A stretch of DNA of 35,782 bases. Origin: Clostridia bacterium. Its GTDB lineage: Bacteria > Bacillota > Clostridia > Oscillospirales > CAG-272. The position numbers and the translations under genes were made by a program. The notes under the pieces were generated by a model that saw nothing but the letters and a program-made list of their open reading frames with translations, did no database searches and was not told where the DNA came from. The stretch lies in assembly GCA_017646005.1 (NCBI GenBank), contig JAGCNJ010000073.1, forward strand, positions 1-35,782, written 5' to 3'. This document shows positions 24,701 to 34,591 of the stretch, in pieces (position 1 is the first letter of the stretch; each line of letters opens with the position of its first letter).

Positions 24701-27700
24701 CTTCTGATCAATTCGTAAAATATCAGGTGTCGAAAGACGGTATCAATTACGGACCGTGGACTACTCTCGATGTACCGATGGACGTTTCTGACAGTTATAT
24801 TTCATCAGACGCGGAAATAGAATCGCCCGTAACATTGACAGAAGGCGAGAATACGCTTTATTTCAAGGTCGCTTGTGCAGAAAAGGGCAATACCGCAGAG
24901 CCGGCAGTATCGCTTGTAAGTGACGTATACGCTTACCGCATAATCTATGATACGACTGCACCGAGCTTTGACGTTGAATACAGCACCTCTGCTCCCACAA
25001 GAGAAGATGTTACAGTAACGATTACGGCAAACGATGCAAACGGTGTTACAGAGCTTTCACTTTCCAACTCAAGAATAACGGTTGAAAAGGAAAGCGACGT
25101 CAAGTATGTACTGACAGTAAAGCGCAACGTGGATACTTACGCAGTTCTTTCCGACATAGTAGGAAATGAAGTAAACGTACCCGTATGCGTAACCTGTATC
25201 GATAAGGACGCGCCCCTGATCTTTGCACAAAGCGAAGCATTTGAAAGTGGCGAACGTACAGACGTCAATATGAGGATCATCATTGAGGACGCAAATTCGG
25301 TAATAACGAACTTTGCGCTTGTAAAGGATCCCGATTCGGACAGCATTATAGACGAGGATGCATTTAATCTCTATAATCAGAATAAATCCAAGTTTACCGT
25401 AGAAAAGAGCACGGTGAACGGAGCTACCGAATATAATATTATCCTTCGCGGACTTGACGGTAATTACGGTATTGGTGTAATGAGTACCGATATGCTCGGA
25501 AATACCTTTGTGCTCCGTCCTGAAAATAATGCTTTTGATATCGTTGATGCAACGGCAAGCATTGTATCGAACGTAAGCGCTCCCGAGATAACAAAATCGA
25601 TCGCTACTGTGTCGCTTGAATTCAACGTACCCCTGTCAGTCTTGAATCCTACGCTTGCAACAGGAAATGATGACAGCGAAAACGAGCAGATCGCAGCAAA
25701 TCAGAGCGTAAGAAATTACGTAAGCTCGATCACAAGGACAGCAAGTGATAACCTTGAGCAAAAGATATACGCGGTTGATGAAGCAAACAGAACGTATACT
25801 TTGACCTTTGCTTCCGATGCGATGTTTATTGAAGGCTTTAAGCTTGTGTATGAGCTTTATAAGAACGGTGAGATTATTGAAAACGGCTCGTTTATATCCT
25901 TCGAAGAGGAAGATGATATAGAGCTTGTAGTAACATCTAACCCACAGTATGAGCTTCAGACATTTGATATTTCAAAAGCAGTGCTCAACGGATACATATT
26001 TAACTCGGAAAAATCCGAGATCTACGTTCCCGAAGATGTTGAAGAAACTGACGGTGATCCTGTTTATACCAAGCTTGTTTTCGATGCGCTTCATGACGGA
26101 TCGACCGAAAAGAGCGTAAGCTTCAGATCCTATACCGCAGAGGGTAACGAGGACGAGCGCTATCAGGATGAGCTTATAAATACGCTTGTGTTTGACGAAA
26201 CAGCACCGACAATTTCCTTCAACGCGGATATTGATAATGACACTCCAACAAATAATAACGTTACCGTAAACGCTACCTTCGGCGATGCCGAGAGCGGTAT
26301 CGCATCTGTTGAAAGAATTGTTGACGACGGCGATTATGAGTTGCTCGGTGAGGCGCTTAAAGACAGTATCGAGTTTGAAGAAAACGGAAGCGTTACCTAC
26401 ATCGTTACCAATAACGTTGGCTTGAGCTATGAAAAAACGTATACCGTAACGAATATTGACAAAACACCTATAACCGAGAACGAGCATTATACTGTTTCTT
26501 ATTACTACGAGAATTACCTCGGTAGATGGAAGCCTGTAAACGAAGGAAATTATTACCGTGCGGTAAAGGCGATCATCAGATTCACAGATTCAGATAAAGA
26601 GCTTTCTGTAACAAATAACGGCACACAAAGAGAAACGATACTTACCAAGGAAAAGTCCTCGTTTACCTTTGAAATAGCCGATAGTGCAGGAAATACGACA
26701 ACACAAGACGTGTCATATGAGCTTTATGATAATGATGGCGGTAATATCGAATGGTCACTTTCAAATTATAATAAGACCAATAAGCCTGTTACCGCATTCG
26801 TAACTATCGCGGATAAGGACGGTGTAAACGAAATAGTCTATGCCGAGGTTCGAGATGCAGCCGGAGAGCTTATTGAATGGTCGGACGAGGTGCTCGGAAA
26901 CGAATACAGCTTAGAGATCTCTCTTTCGGGCAACTATACTGTAACTGCATACGACGCAGCAGGAAATGAATTTTCAACTCTGATCACGGTATCCAACATA
27001 GATACCGTAAAGCCTGAAATCACAAGGCTTTCATATAGCGTGCCTCCCACAACAATAACAACGAGAAGCGTGCTTGTGAAGATAGAGGAATTTTCAAAAT
27101 CCAACGTGACCGTGACAGGAATCGAACGCTCCGACAGCCTTGGTCAGTACGACATAGTTTATACCCCCGGAGCTACCGAGATAAGATTCAAGAAAAGCGG
27201 ATATGTAAGCGTATTCTACGTTGATGATTACGGTAATGAGGGCGCGAGCGTTATAAGCGTGTCCAATATTTATACAGAACCGCCTGCACTTGAAGCAGTG
27301 GCAACACTTGCAGAGGATGAGCTTAGCGTAGAAATATCCTTTGTAAAACAACTCGATGAAAACGGAATGCCCGTGGATATATACCGTGAATTGTCAGATC
27401 TTTCCGTAGTATACGACGGAGTGACCTATACAACAGATAAGACATTTACAGTTAAGCAGAACGGCGACTATAAATTTACCGTTTTCGATCAGTCTGGAAC
27501 AGCACAGACAATAAACCTTACCGTAACGGGTATAGATGACCGTGCCCCCGTGATAAAGACAGTATCATGGAGCTATGAGTACCTTGAGGAAAACGGTGGT
27601 GTATGGGAAGAGAAGTACTTTGAAAAGACACTTGAGATCGGTAAGGATACCAGCGGAACGGAAGCCGGATATACGGTAGGTCCCGATATCCATAACATTA

Positions 27701-28479
27701 CTAACAGAGATGTAACTGTTACGATCGTTACCGATAAGGATACCTCTATTCTCGGAAGCAACGATATAAAGAGCAAGGCAAATAGTCTGATCTATGCTGA
27801 AAACGGACTGTTCACCTTCAACCTTGCGGCTATAAACGGCACAGTATCCTCCTACGGTGTTGATGTTGAGATCATAGATAAGGAAGCTCCCACACTTACC
27901 TTTGAAGGTGCAAATGAGCTTATTTTCATCGAAGGTATGACAAACGGACGTGATCCTGAATTTGCATACGACAAGTCGAGATTCTATGATTTTGAGGCGT
28001 ACGATGTATTCCAGGACGTGCGTACTGATCTTACCGACCGTGTTGTAATTGACTTTGGGGAATTTAATCCCGATGATATAAGCGCAAACGTATTTGACAG
28101 AACAAAGCCTTATAATATAACCTACACAGTTTACGATGATGCGGGTAATAAGACTGAACTGCGCAGAACCGTAAGACTTATAGGCTTCTACGATACTATT
28201 GCCCTTATTAACGGAAAAATGCCAAATAGTGCAAATGCTATTACCGTTGATACCGATGATATAGAAATAAGCCTTAAGAACTTTGGCGGTACAGCGTATG
28301 CTAAGCTTGCAAAGGGCATATACACAATGGGTCAGATGAAGACACAAGGTACGCCGGTAAATGCGTATAACGGCAGATTTGTTTCTCGAGATCTTGAAAA
28401 CGGCTGGTATACCGTATTTGTACAGACCGATAAACGCGATTACTTTACCATCACGGTCTATGTTGACGCGGCTCAGTGA
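21784..28479 (+). CDS. Giant secreted PLAT and Ig-like repeat protein
   Basis: A 2231-residue secreted protein. The start is ATG 21784 (GGAGG at 21774-21778), 1 nt after the protease gene; in-frame ATG 21763 overlaps that gene. A signal peptide of about 29 residues is followed by a PLAT/LH2-like domain (about 35-125: KTRDESNAGTDSEIHAGF, NDFERGDDDS, APDWKPGRVKVW). From about residue 460 there are repeated Ig-like units, recognised by linkers such as DTQKPTV (460), DSVAPRY (590), DNLAPTI (824), DTTAPSF (1056), DKDAPLI (1140), DETAPTI (1471), IDTVKPEI (1740), DDRAPVI (1918) and DKEAPTL (2032). No SLH, LPXTG, dockerin or membrane anchor is visible at the C-terminus, so attachment must be indirect or the protein is released. 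PLAT domains elsewhere bind lipid or protein. A role in adhesion is inferred. Confidence 0.88.
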   Translation: MKKRLLAVVLVFVMLLAWMPTLGVVPVSAEPATDYWYKLQIKTRDESNAGTDSEIHAGFKLYTGTVYEEECDISDYNDFERGDDDSYLQTHKCYPWMIEHVYLKHNGGGIAPDWKPGRVKVWLPKIDGTTSNSSVLDVALGRKNPFTNNGSSVGSVTFSGTMEKGDTKTLSIAELTRRNFTSVGEFNKWDWAGPNSNGTIYVGDDTTGTFSLSWDGTVTDQYGTYNIFAYDDPAKLEISNSFNTGTTSMFINAFKAPTSDKAGGLSLTYQEIYNEMKAKGIGKATLKFTLSVPARSSNPGDHFNKGDSYHTHVEQVVIYRKCFDIGKVSYSETPVFTARKDNDYLNSAKKNVTITVSPTELHCSSSISDSEIKMIVTNFSCNAELYSGNGTSVKLADLSYAPSSDGKKIVFTGSVPANFTSNGAGVNLHLTNVSTKYNGVKYLLNSGSTTWDHYISTLKVDTQKPTVSITDKDGIGLDISNELARTHTFYLSGSETLYKSNTAPHPADDEAFVNYSLLYDGTKIPVNNYNGTTGSYLNVTVPVSTAVLEDMPITLKTATASEGVYTLAFDGYDDAGNPISNNKVENVLIDSVAPRYTLVESKSYQDAQKIKQVEYNFTLADLCNSYKDTLGSWSRLYYVFVPNGQEIPEFDADTITGEIATTIGRWNFIEADENGELPTILISIGLKDNFEGDLYLLSKDSVGNATQVIKFASDLKIYNFETTDTIETSANLVPAKSFDISFKETVSGIDGIYKTEYRWVPVSATAEPITQSYIVYDGQDVGAGVQRGDDGNEVILNGTYKLEYKVTEIRSGNTVTFEKNYVFDNLAPTIDVFWESVYSEPQRIQQATIVIEDVTGVENAAYKIYTNDDELVGEGVLTPTVSGDGKIGVRESIKLQPKENGVYYLVVTAVDINGDKEVYTAPDSFSIRANKPTIASAGDDISVKNDGISVTSSQDYTVYLQVLDNMLCADSLASDQFVKYQVSKDGINYGPWTTLDVPMDVSDSYISSDAEIESPVTLTEGENTLYFKVACAEKGNTAEPAVSLVSDVYAYRIIYDTTAPSFDVEYSTSAPTREDVTVTITANDANGVTELSLSNSRITVEKESDVKYVLTVKRNVDTYAVLSDIVGNEVNVPVCVTCIDKDAPLIFAQSEAFESGERTDVNMRIIIEDANSVITNFALVKDPDSDSIIDEDAFNLYNQNKSKFTVEKSTVNGATEYNIILRGLDGNYGIGVMSTDMLGNTFVLRPENNAFDIVDATASIVSNVSAPEITKSIATVSLEFNVPLSVLNPTLATGNDDSENEQIAANQSVRNYVSSITRTASDNLEQKIYAVDEANRTYTLTFASDAMFIEGFKLVYELYKNGEIIENGSFISFEEEDDIELVVTSNPQYELQTFDISKAVLNGYIFNSEKSEIYVPEDVEETDGDPVYTKLVFDALHDGSTEKSVSFRSYTAEGNEDERYQDELINTLVFDETAPTISFNADIDNDTPTNNNVTVNATFGDAESGIASVERIVDDGDYELLGEALKDSIEFEENGSVTYIVTNNVGLSYEKTYTVTNIDKTPITENEHYTVSYYYENYLGRWKPVNEGNYYRAVKAIIRFTDSDKELSVTNNGTQRETILTKEKSSFTFEIADSAGNTTTQDVSYELYDNDGGNIEWSLSNYNKTNKPVTAFVTIADKDGVNEIVYAEVRDAAGELIEWSDEVLGNEYSLEISLSGNYTVTAYDAAGNEFSTLITVSNIDTVKPEITRLSYSVPPTTITTRSVLVKIEEFSKSNVTVTGIERSDSLGQYDIVYTPGATEIRFKKSGYVSVFYVDDYGNEGASVISVSNIYTEPPALEAVATLAEDELSVEISFVKQLDENGMPVDIYRELSDLSVVYDGVTYTTDKTFTVKQNGDYKFTVFDQSGTAQTINLTVTGIDDRAPVIKTVSWSYEYLEENGGVWEEKYFEKTLEIGKDTSGTEAGYTVGPDIHNITNRDVTVTIVTDKDTSILGSNDIKSKANSLIYAENGLFTFNLAAINGTVSSYGVDVEIIDKEAPTLTFEGANELIFIEGMTNGRDPEFAYDKSRFYDFEAYDVFQDVRTDLTDRVVIDFGEFNPDDISANVFDRTKPYNITYTVYDDAGNKTELRRTVRLIGFYDTIALINGKMPNSANAITVDTDDIEISLKNFGGTAYAKLAKGIYTMGQMKTQGTPVNAYNGRFVSRDLENGWYTVFVQTDKRDYFTITVYVDAAQ

Positions 28480-28491
28480 AAGGAGTAACAA

Positions 28492-31400
28492 ATGAATATT
28501 ACTAAAAGAATTATATCAATTCTGCTTGTAATCCTTATGATTATGCCTATGTTTGCCGAAAGCGTTGCAGCCATAGGGATAGAGTCGCTTGTAAGCGGAA
28601 GCGTATATAAGATTGCAAACGATTACGTCCGCTTCGTATACGATGCGGATACAGGAGCGTTTTCCGTAGAAACCAAAGAAGGACACCCGCAAAAGTCCTT
28701 TGATAATAACATACCGTTGCTCTATAACGAGTCAGCGGCAAGAAGCAACGGTACGTCCTATACGACGGTACGTATTGACGGCAAGGATTACATATTCGGA
28801 CAGGACTATAGTTATTTCGGTATAGAAACCGATCTCTATACACCTGTAATTACGAATGGCGGAAGAATGATGAGTGTATCATGGGGAGTAAAAGGATATC
28901 TTGTTACCCAGAACGTCATCATTTCCGAGATAGAGGATAGCGACCTTGCAGGAAACGTAGGTATCGGTTATACGGTAGTAAATATGAATGATACCCCCGG
29001 TGAGGTTGGTGTCAGACTCTTGCTTGATAACGCGCTTGATTCAAGGGTGGATGCACCGTACGTTATCAATGGCGAGATTTTCTCACCGACAATAGTTGAA
29101 ACCGAATATTCGGACAAGGCAGGTAATATGCCCGCCCAGCTTTCGTACGTCGATTCACTTGCGAACTGCAAAAAAATGGCGTATGCTATGCTCAAGGGCT
29201 GGAGCGGCGAGAGCGACACAACGCCCGATAAGGTGATCGTAGGTCATTGGGCAAATCTCGCCAATACAAGATACGACTATGTTGCTGATGTAAACTGTGA
29301 CTTTTCGAACTATTCAAATGCATACAGAGTACCCGATACCGCAACTGCGATATATTGGAGCGAAGAGATTGTACCGGCAGGCAGCTTAAGAATGATGGAG
29401 ATGCTTTACGGTATCGGTAACTTTACATCCGATATAAGCGACGAGCATCTCGGACTCAGCATAAATGTACCTTCCGTAAAGCTTGACGAGACAGGTACGG
29501 GATATCAGAATAACGGTGAAGTAGAGCTTATCGTAACGGTGGATAACAGCGTTGACGGAGCTGTCGACATTATAAGCGCACAGGTAGATATCTTCCTTGA
29601 AGAGGGACTTACCTTTAAGGATTCCGGTTTATCCGAGGCAAGATATACGTACGGTGAAATACTCGGCGACCAGATTCTCAGTATGGGTATAACTGCAGGA
29701 ATGGTCAAAACTATCAAGACGACTGTTGTTGTAGCACCCGAGGCAAATCTTACGTCAAAAAATATTACCGTAAACGTTTCGGCAACAGAATATGTGTCTG
29801 ATACCGAGTGGACTCAGGCTACATACTCAACACAGAATAATGTGCTTGTTCCCGGCGTTGACGGAATGCTTCCGGATGTAAAGATGACATCGATATCGCC
29901 GAAAATGGTCTATACCGAGGGCGAAAAGAATATCACCGTTTCGGGTGATATGGAAAGCCTTAAGGCGTTAAAGGCATCAACGGGATGGGAGCTTTATCTT
30001 GTCAAGGGATTGAATAAGATAAGAATTGATAAAAGCACCATAGCATTCCCGAACGAAACCTATAAGACTATGACCTTCTCGACCGATGAAGTTCTTTCAT
30101 TAGGTGACTATAAAATTGAGTTGCATTTTACAGATAAGCAGTTAAAGGATGAGCTTACAAGCAAGATAATTGCAGCAGAGGTGCTTACTGTATGTGATGA
30201 TGAGAATTTCCGTTCAGAGAGCTACGGCCTTGTAGCAATGGTTCGTTTTGAAGAGAATAATTATCCGACTTATGATTTTGTATCGTTTATAAGCGAAGAG
30301 GAGCTTAATCAGTTCGAACAGGGAGAGATTACTGCGCGCGGACTTAAGCACGATGCGATTGCCTTTGATGATACAAGCGAAATAATGGCAGTTGTAAGAG
30401 GTAAGATTCGCGTTATGAAAGAGGACGACAGAGTCTTCTATCAGGCGAATACCACAGACGGTGATGTAACCATCAATAACCTTCTCGTTTATGACGGAGC
30501 AGAACCGCTTACAATGTCAATCGAGGGAGATTGGTGGAGTACACAGAACGATAATATCGCCACTATTGCAGGTGACGGACGACTCAAGGTCATCGGTTCG
30601 ATAACCGTATGGAATAATGGCTGGAGCCTTGAAGGTAAAGACGGAGAAATGCATACTCTCGGCGGCGAGGATGATGAAGCATTTGTGCTCCAGCTTGGCG
30701 TCGGCGGCTCGATAGTACAGTACATTGGCGGACTTTTGATTGATCTTAAGTACGGTGAGCTTACAAAAGATGATGATCTCTATGGAATCAGCTTCGGCGG
30801 TAAGGTCACTATACCGATAAAGGCTAAGAAGCAAGACGATAAAAAGGCTTCGAGTGATAAGCCCTCAGGCGACTCCAACAAGCCTGCGGACGGCGGCAAC
30901 AAGCCTGCGGACGGCGGCAATAAGCCTGCGGACGGCGGCAATAAGCCTGCGGACGGCGGCAATAAGCCTGCGGACGGCGGCAACAAGCCTGCGGATAGCG
31001 GCAATAAGCCTGCGGATAGTGGCAATAAGGTAGGCTTTACAAAGCCCTCCGGAGATAATCCTCCCCAACTTAAGCTTTCAACATCCGATTCCAAGGCAGG
31101 ACAATATATCAACAGTCTTGGTACGATAGAAGACGAGCCGGACGACGGAGAAATATCTGCTGAAATTGAAGACATAATTTTCGGCCACAAGTCCTATAAC
31201 GAGGAAACCGGAGAATATGAAACCGGATTTGTCGGAATCAACACTTCCTTTGGAGTCAGTCTTCCTGCCGATATTCTCGGTGGCGTATTCAAGAACAAGT
31301 TTGGAGTAGAGGCGACGGTATCGCTCAACACGATTGATAAGGAATTCGGCATCGATTTTGGTGTAGATGTAAAGGATGCCTTTGAGTGTGAAATCAACCT

Positions 31401-34400
31401 TGCCTTCAAACAGATCACAAGAAAGAGCGTTGAAAGGTACTATCCCGACGTTATCAAGCTTTATCTTGGCGGCGACTTTATGAGAATACCCTTCTTCGGT
31501 GTACCCGGTACGTTTGTAACCGGTATCGGAGGCGGCGTGTCAAATCTTTCGGATACACTTAAGGATAAGGAAGAAGGAGAGGAAATAGCTCCGCTTACCA
31601 TCCATGTGCGTCTTGATCTCATCTTTGCAGAATTGTTGTGCGGACAGTTTGAGGGAGAATTCTGTTCGGAATACGTTTCTATAACAGGTGAGCTTACACT
31701 CAATAATGATGATGACGGAAAGATACTCAAGGTTGAAGCAGGCGTGAACGTGCGCTGGAAGCCGGCGGTAAATATCAGTATTTACGGAAACGGCTCATTA
31801 CTTCAGGGACTAATGAAGGGCGGTATATCCATAACCGTTCAGAAGGATTATTTCTACGTATATTATTATGCAACCTTCGGTGTCCCCGAATCTGTACCTT
31901 TGATCGGTGGAATGGAGCTTGGCGGCGTTGAGGCTGCAGGTTCAATTGACTTTATCGGCGCAAACCTTAAGATAATAGGAATCAAATTCGGATTTATCTA
32001 TTATTGGGGCGGTGATTTCCATATAGGTCAGGGCATAGATCTTTCGGGCAGAGGAGATGCTGTAAAGGCGATAGACACCTCTTACTATGACGAAGACGGT
32101 AATTATGTACAGTGTACAGCACTTTACGGTACAAATTTACGCCGACTTACATCAACCAAGGTTGAAAGCGGCAGGGCAGGCGGACTGCTCATAAAGAAGG
32201 AGTTTGATCCCTCAAATGAGGATGCGCTTTTGCTCGAAGTACCGTTTGACGGAGTCAGACTTCCTGCCGCAGAGGAGATCATTCTCATAACTCCTTCGGG
32301 AAGACAGATTGAAATGATTCCCGACGACGGAGAGGGCGGCGGCAACTTCCTTATCAATGACCGCGGAGAAAATGAAAAGAAGTACGTTTATATTACCATA
32401 ACCGATAAGGAGCTTCTCGAAGAAGGCGAATGGTCGCTTTCCATCATAACAGACGGAGTGACAGTTTCCGACTTTGAGGTAAACGGCGTTGATGATCTTC
32501 CTGATATAGAAGGCGTAACATATGATTACAGTGCAGATGAGCCTTACAGCTTAATAGTAAATTATGACATCAGCAGTGAAAGTGACGTCCCCGGAGCACT
32601 TGACGTTTATATTACCGAGAATCCCGATGCGATGTCTGATATGCGTCAGAACGTAGCAAGTCCCGATACAGGTCTCATTTCACTCGGACGTATAACTCTT
32701 GAAGAGATGAAGGACGGAAGCGCAGTGCTTGATATACCCGATACACTCACAGACGGCGAATATTACGTATTGTGTATGCTTTCACAGGATGTCGGCGGTA
32801 TGTCAATGGTTATGAGCGAAGATACTTTTACGTTTGTAAATGATATTCTTCCCGATAATATTGACGGTATAGAAGTGACCTACGGCGGTGACGGCGATCT
32901 CCGTATTGAAATCGAGCGCGAGAACGAGGTTGATTATAATGCATATGTCATCCGTATCCTTGACGAAAACATGGAGCTTGTAAAGGACGCTATCTTCGAG
33001 GAGGAAGTGTTCGACAAGATCTACAATGAAGAACTTGGCGAATACGAAAATGAAGTCTACTATTTTGGCGAACACCAGGGACTTGGTGCAGGAAATACAT
33101 ACTACGTTGCTATTGATACCGTGAGATACGAAGATGACAAGCGTTATTATAGTAATGACACTGTATATTCCGAAGGATTTTTAATGCCCGAAAAGCAAAC
33201 ACCCGTGCTTCTTGATGTTGAAAGTAACATTGATGATAACGCGGCATTGCAGGGAATAGATACCTTTGAAGCAACCTATACCTTTGACAGAGACGTTTAT
33301 CTCTTTATTGTTGCAGATACACTTACCAAATCTTATTCGACCGAGTGTAAGAAGGTACATACAGTAAGCGTTCCGCTTATCGAGGGTGACCATGTGATAG
33401 ACTTTTATGCGGTTACACCCGAATATGATACTACTGACAGTACCATTCACGAAGAAGCCTCGTTTGCATTTGTGGTGGATACAACAGCTCCGCTTCTTAA
33501 GGTCGGACAGACAACCTCGGAGAATGTTGAAAATCCCGAGGAACATACGGCTGTAAGTATGCAGAACGTACTTGTCAGCGAAGATGGAACTATAAGCTTC
33601 AGCGGACTGACCGATCCGGATGCAATTCTGACGCTTGACGGCACAACAGACGGTATTGCGTTGGAAATGAACGGTTCGTTTACTGTAAACCGTCAGATAA
33701 GTGCAGACAGAAGCAAGACCGAGCTTGAGCTTGTTGCAGAGGATAAAGCGGGAAATAAGACCACACTTCTTATACATCTTGTCGCTCCGTCATTATTCAA
33801 TTTCAACTCTGTCAAACTCATGGCAGATAAGGAAATTGCAACAATTGACGATGTCAAGAAGATAACAATTCCTGTCGGAACGACTGTAAATCTCAGCGCG
33901 TTTGGTATATACGATGCAAAAGAAACCGAGCTTGAGGGTGATGACGTTTCCTGGAAGATACTTTATGAGCAGAACATCATAAACTTCAACGAAGGCGTAC
34001 TTACAGCACTTGTTCCCGGAGAAACTGCTATAAGTGTTATCTATGAGATAGCCTCTTTCGAACTTGACGGTAAGATCGAAAAGAGCACTCTTACCGACGT
34101 TATCGTAATTGAGGTAACCGAACGTAAGATTGGCGTTGACGGCGGAGAGGACGATGTAAGCGTTGATATGGTAAGAACCGATTATGCAAGCTATTCAAAG
34201 ATCGCGCTTATCATTGATAAGAACGATATCTCCTCTGTAACAACCGTAGTTGAAGATAAAGAAGTAGTGTTCTATCACACAGGAGATAATACCTACGTTG
34301 CATCCTTTGAAACCAGCGTTGATGAAGAAGCTGTACTTGGTGCACTTAAGATAGTACAGAGCTCAAGTGAAAATGATAAGGCGACAGAGCTCTTGCGCGG

Positions 34401-34581
34401 AGACTATGACGGAAACGGACTTGTAAACGGCACTGATATGAATCTGGCAATCGATATGTTCCACGGAACAAATGATTACGGACTTGGTAAAGATGCATTC
34501 ATACGCGGTGACGTAAACGGTGATGGTATTATCAATATCATCGATGCACAGCTGATGCTTATTTACAGAATCACTGAATAA
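28492..34581 (+). CDS. Giant secreted protein with C-terminal type I dockerin
   Basis: A 2029-residue secreted protein (signal peptide about 1-27), preceded by AAAGGAG and 12 nt after the previous gene. Residues 28-790 form beta-rich regions that I do not recognise. Seven KPAD[G/S]GN repeats follow (about 797-845), a flexible linker. A glycine-rich beta region (about 900-1215) also has no family I can name. Ig-like modules and a Big_2-like domain (about 1770-1875) come next. The end (about 1969-2029) is a type I dockerin with two calcium-loop repeats, DYDGNGLVNGTDM and DVNGDGIINIIDA. No glycoside hydrolase or carbohydrate-binding motif is evident. The dockerin should bind a cohesin, and the next gene encodes a cohesin-like module with an SLH domain. 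Confidence 0.9.
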   Translation: MNITKRIISILLVILMIMPMFAESVAAIGIESLVSGSVYKIANDYVRFVYDADTGAFSVETKEGHPQKSFDNNIPLLYNESAARSNGTSYTTVRIDGKDYIFGQDYSYFGIETDLYTPVITNGGRMMSVSWGVKGYLVTQNVIISEIEDSDLAGNVGIGYTVVNMNDTPGEVGVRLLLDNALDSRVDAPYVINGEIFSPTIVETEYSDKAGNMPAQLSYVDSLANCKKMAYAMLKGWSGESDTTPDKVIVGHWANLANTRYDYVADVNCDFSNYSNAYRVPDTATAIYWSEEIVPAGSLRMMEMLYGIGNFTSDISDEHLGLSINVPSVKLDETGTGYQNNGEVELIVTVDNSVDGAVDIISAQVDIFLEEGLTFKDSGLSEARYTYGEILGDQILSMGITAGMVKTIKTTVVVAPEANLTSKNITVNVSATEYVSDTEWTQATYSTQNNVLVPGVDGMLPDVKMTSISPKMVYTEGEKNITVSGDMESLKALKASTGWELYLVKGLNKIRIDKSTIAFPNETYKTMTFSTDEVLSLGDYKIELHFTDKQLKDELTSKIIAAEVLTVCDDENFRSESYGLVAMVRFEENNYPTYDFVSFISEEELNQFEQGEITARGLKHDAIAFDDTSEIMAVVRGKIRVMKEDDRVFYQANTTDGDVTINNLLVYDGAEPLTMSIEGDWWSTQNDNIATIAGDGRLKVIGSITVWNNGWSLEGKDGEMHTLGGEDDEAFVLQLGVGGSIVQYIGGLLIDLKYGELTKDDDLYGISFGGKVTIPIKAKKQDDKKASSDKPSGDSNKPADGGNKPADGGNKPADGGNKPADGGNKPADGGNKPADSGNKPADSGNKVGFTKPSGDNPPQLKLSTSDSKAGQYINSLGTIEDEPDDGEISAEIEDIIFGHKSYNEETGEYETGFVGINTSFGVSLPADILGGVFKNKFGVEATVSLNTIDKEFGIDFGVDVKDAFECEINLAFKQITRKSVERYYPDVIKLYLGGDFMRIPFFGVPGTFVTGIGGGVSNLSDTLKDKEEGEEIAPLTIHVRLDLIFAELLCGQFEGEFCSEYVSITGELTLNNDDDGKILKVEAGVNVRWKPAVNISIYGNGSLLQGLMKGGISITVQKDYFYVYYYATFGVPESVPLIGGMELGGVEAAGSIDFIGANLKIIGIKFGFIYYWGGDFHIGQGIDLSGRGDAVKAIDTSYYDEDGNYVQCTALYGTNLRRLTSTKVESGRAGGLLIKKEFDPSNEDALLLEVPFDGVRLPAAEEIILITPSGRQIEMIPDDGEGGGNFLINDRGENEKKYVYITITDKELLEEGEWSLSIITDGVTVSDFEVNGVDDLPDIEGVTYDYSADEPYSLIVNYDISSESDVPGALDVYITENPDAMSDMRQNVASPDTGLISLGRITLEEMKDGSAVLDIPDTLTDGEYYVLCMLSQDVGGMSMVMSEDTFTFVNDILPDNIDGIEVTYGGDGDLRIEIERENEVDYNAYVIRILDENMELVKDAIFEEEVFDKIYNEELGEYENEVYYFGEHQGLGAGNTYYVAIDTVRYEDDKRYYSNDTVYSEGFLMPEKQTPVLLDVESNIDDNAALQGIDTFEATYTFDRDVYLFIVADTLTKSYSTECKKVHTVSVPLIEGDHVIDFYAVTPEYDTTDSTIHEEASFAFVVDTTAPLLKVGQTTSENVENPEEHTAVSMQNVLVSEDGTISFSGLTDPDAILTLDGTTDGIALEMNGSFTVNRQISADRSKTELELVAEDKAGNKTTLLIHLVAPSLFNFNSVKLMADKEIATIDDVKKITIPVGTTVNLSAFGIYDAKETELEGDDVSWKILYEQNIINFNEGVLTALVPGETAISVIYEIASFELDGKIEKSTLTDVIVIEVTERKIGVDGGEDDVSVDMVRTDYASYSKIALIIDKNDISSVTTVVEDKEVVFYHTGDNTYVASFETSVDEEAVLGALKIVQSSSENDKATELLRGDYDGNGLVNGTDMNLAIDMFHGTNDYGLGKDAFIRGDVNGDGIINIIDAQLMLIYRITE
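30880..31026 (+). repeat. Seven perfect-length 21-bp tandem repeats coding KPAD[G/S]GN
   Basis: Seven 21-bp units without interruption. The first five differ only at the final base; the last two change GGC to AGC or AGT (Gly to Ser). The frame is kept, so copy change would only alter linker length. It codes for a proline-, lysine- and aspartate-containing flexible linker. Confidence 0.97.
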
Positions 34582-34591
34582 GGAGAATTGT

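Noticed and set aside
27565..28491. 308-codon open frame on the minus strand inside the giant protein gene
   Set aside because: It is antisense to a well-supported coding frame, its translation is rich in Tyr, Cys, Ile and Arg with no domain pattern, and it has no ribosome site. The same applies to the long antisense frames at 965-1624, 25972-26487, 33181-33777 and 11565-12452 (plus).
30880..31026. CRISPR-like repeat array
   Set aside because: The units are contiguous with no spacers, keep the reading frame and encode a linker.
30780..31190. Antisense frames with Leu-Pro-Ser-Ala-Gly or Arg-Arg-Leu repeats
   Set aside because: They are only the reverse reading of the 21-bp linker repeats in the dockerin gene.
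28492..34581. Conventional cellulosomal enzyme
   Set aside because: A dockerin is present, but I could find no glycoside hydrolase, esterase, lyase or carbohydrate-binding motif by eye.
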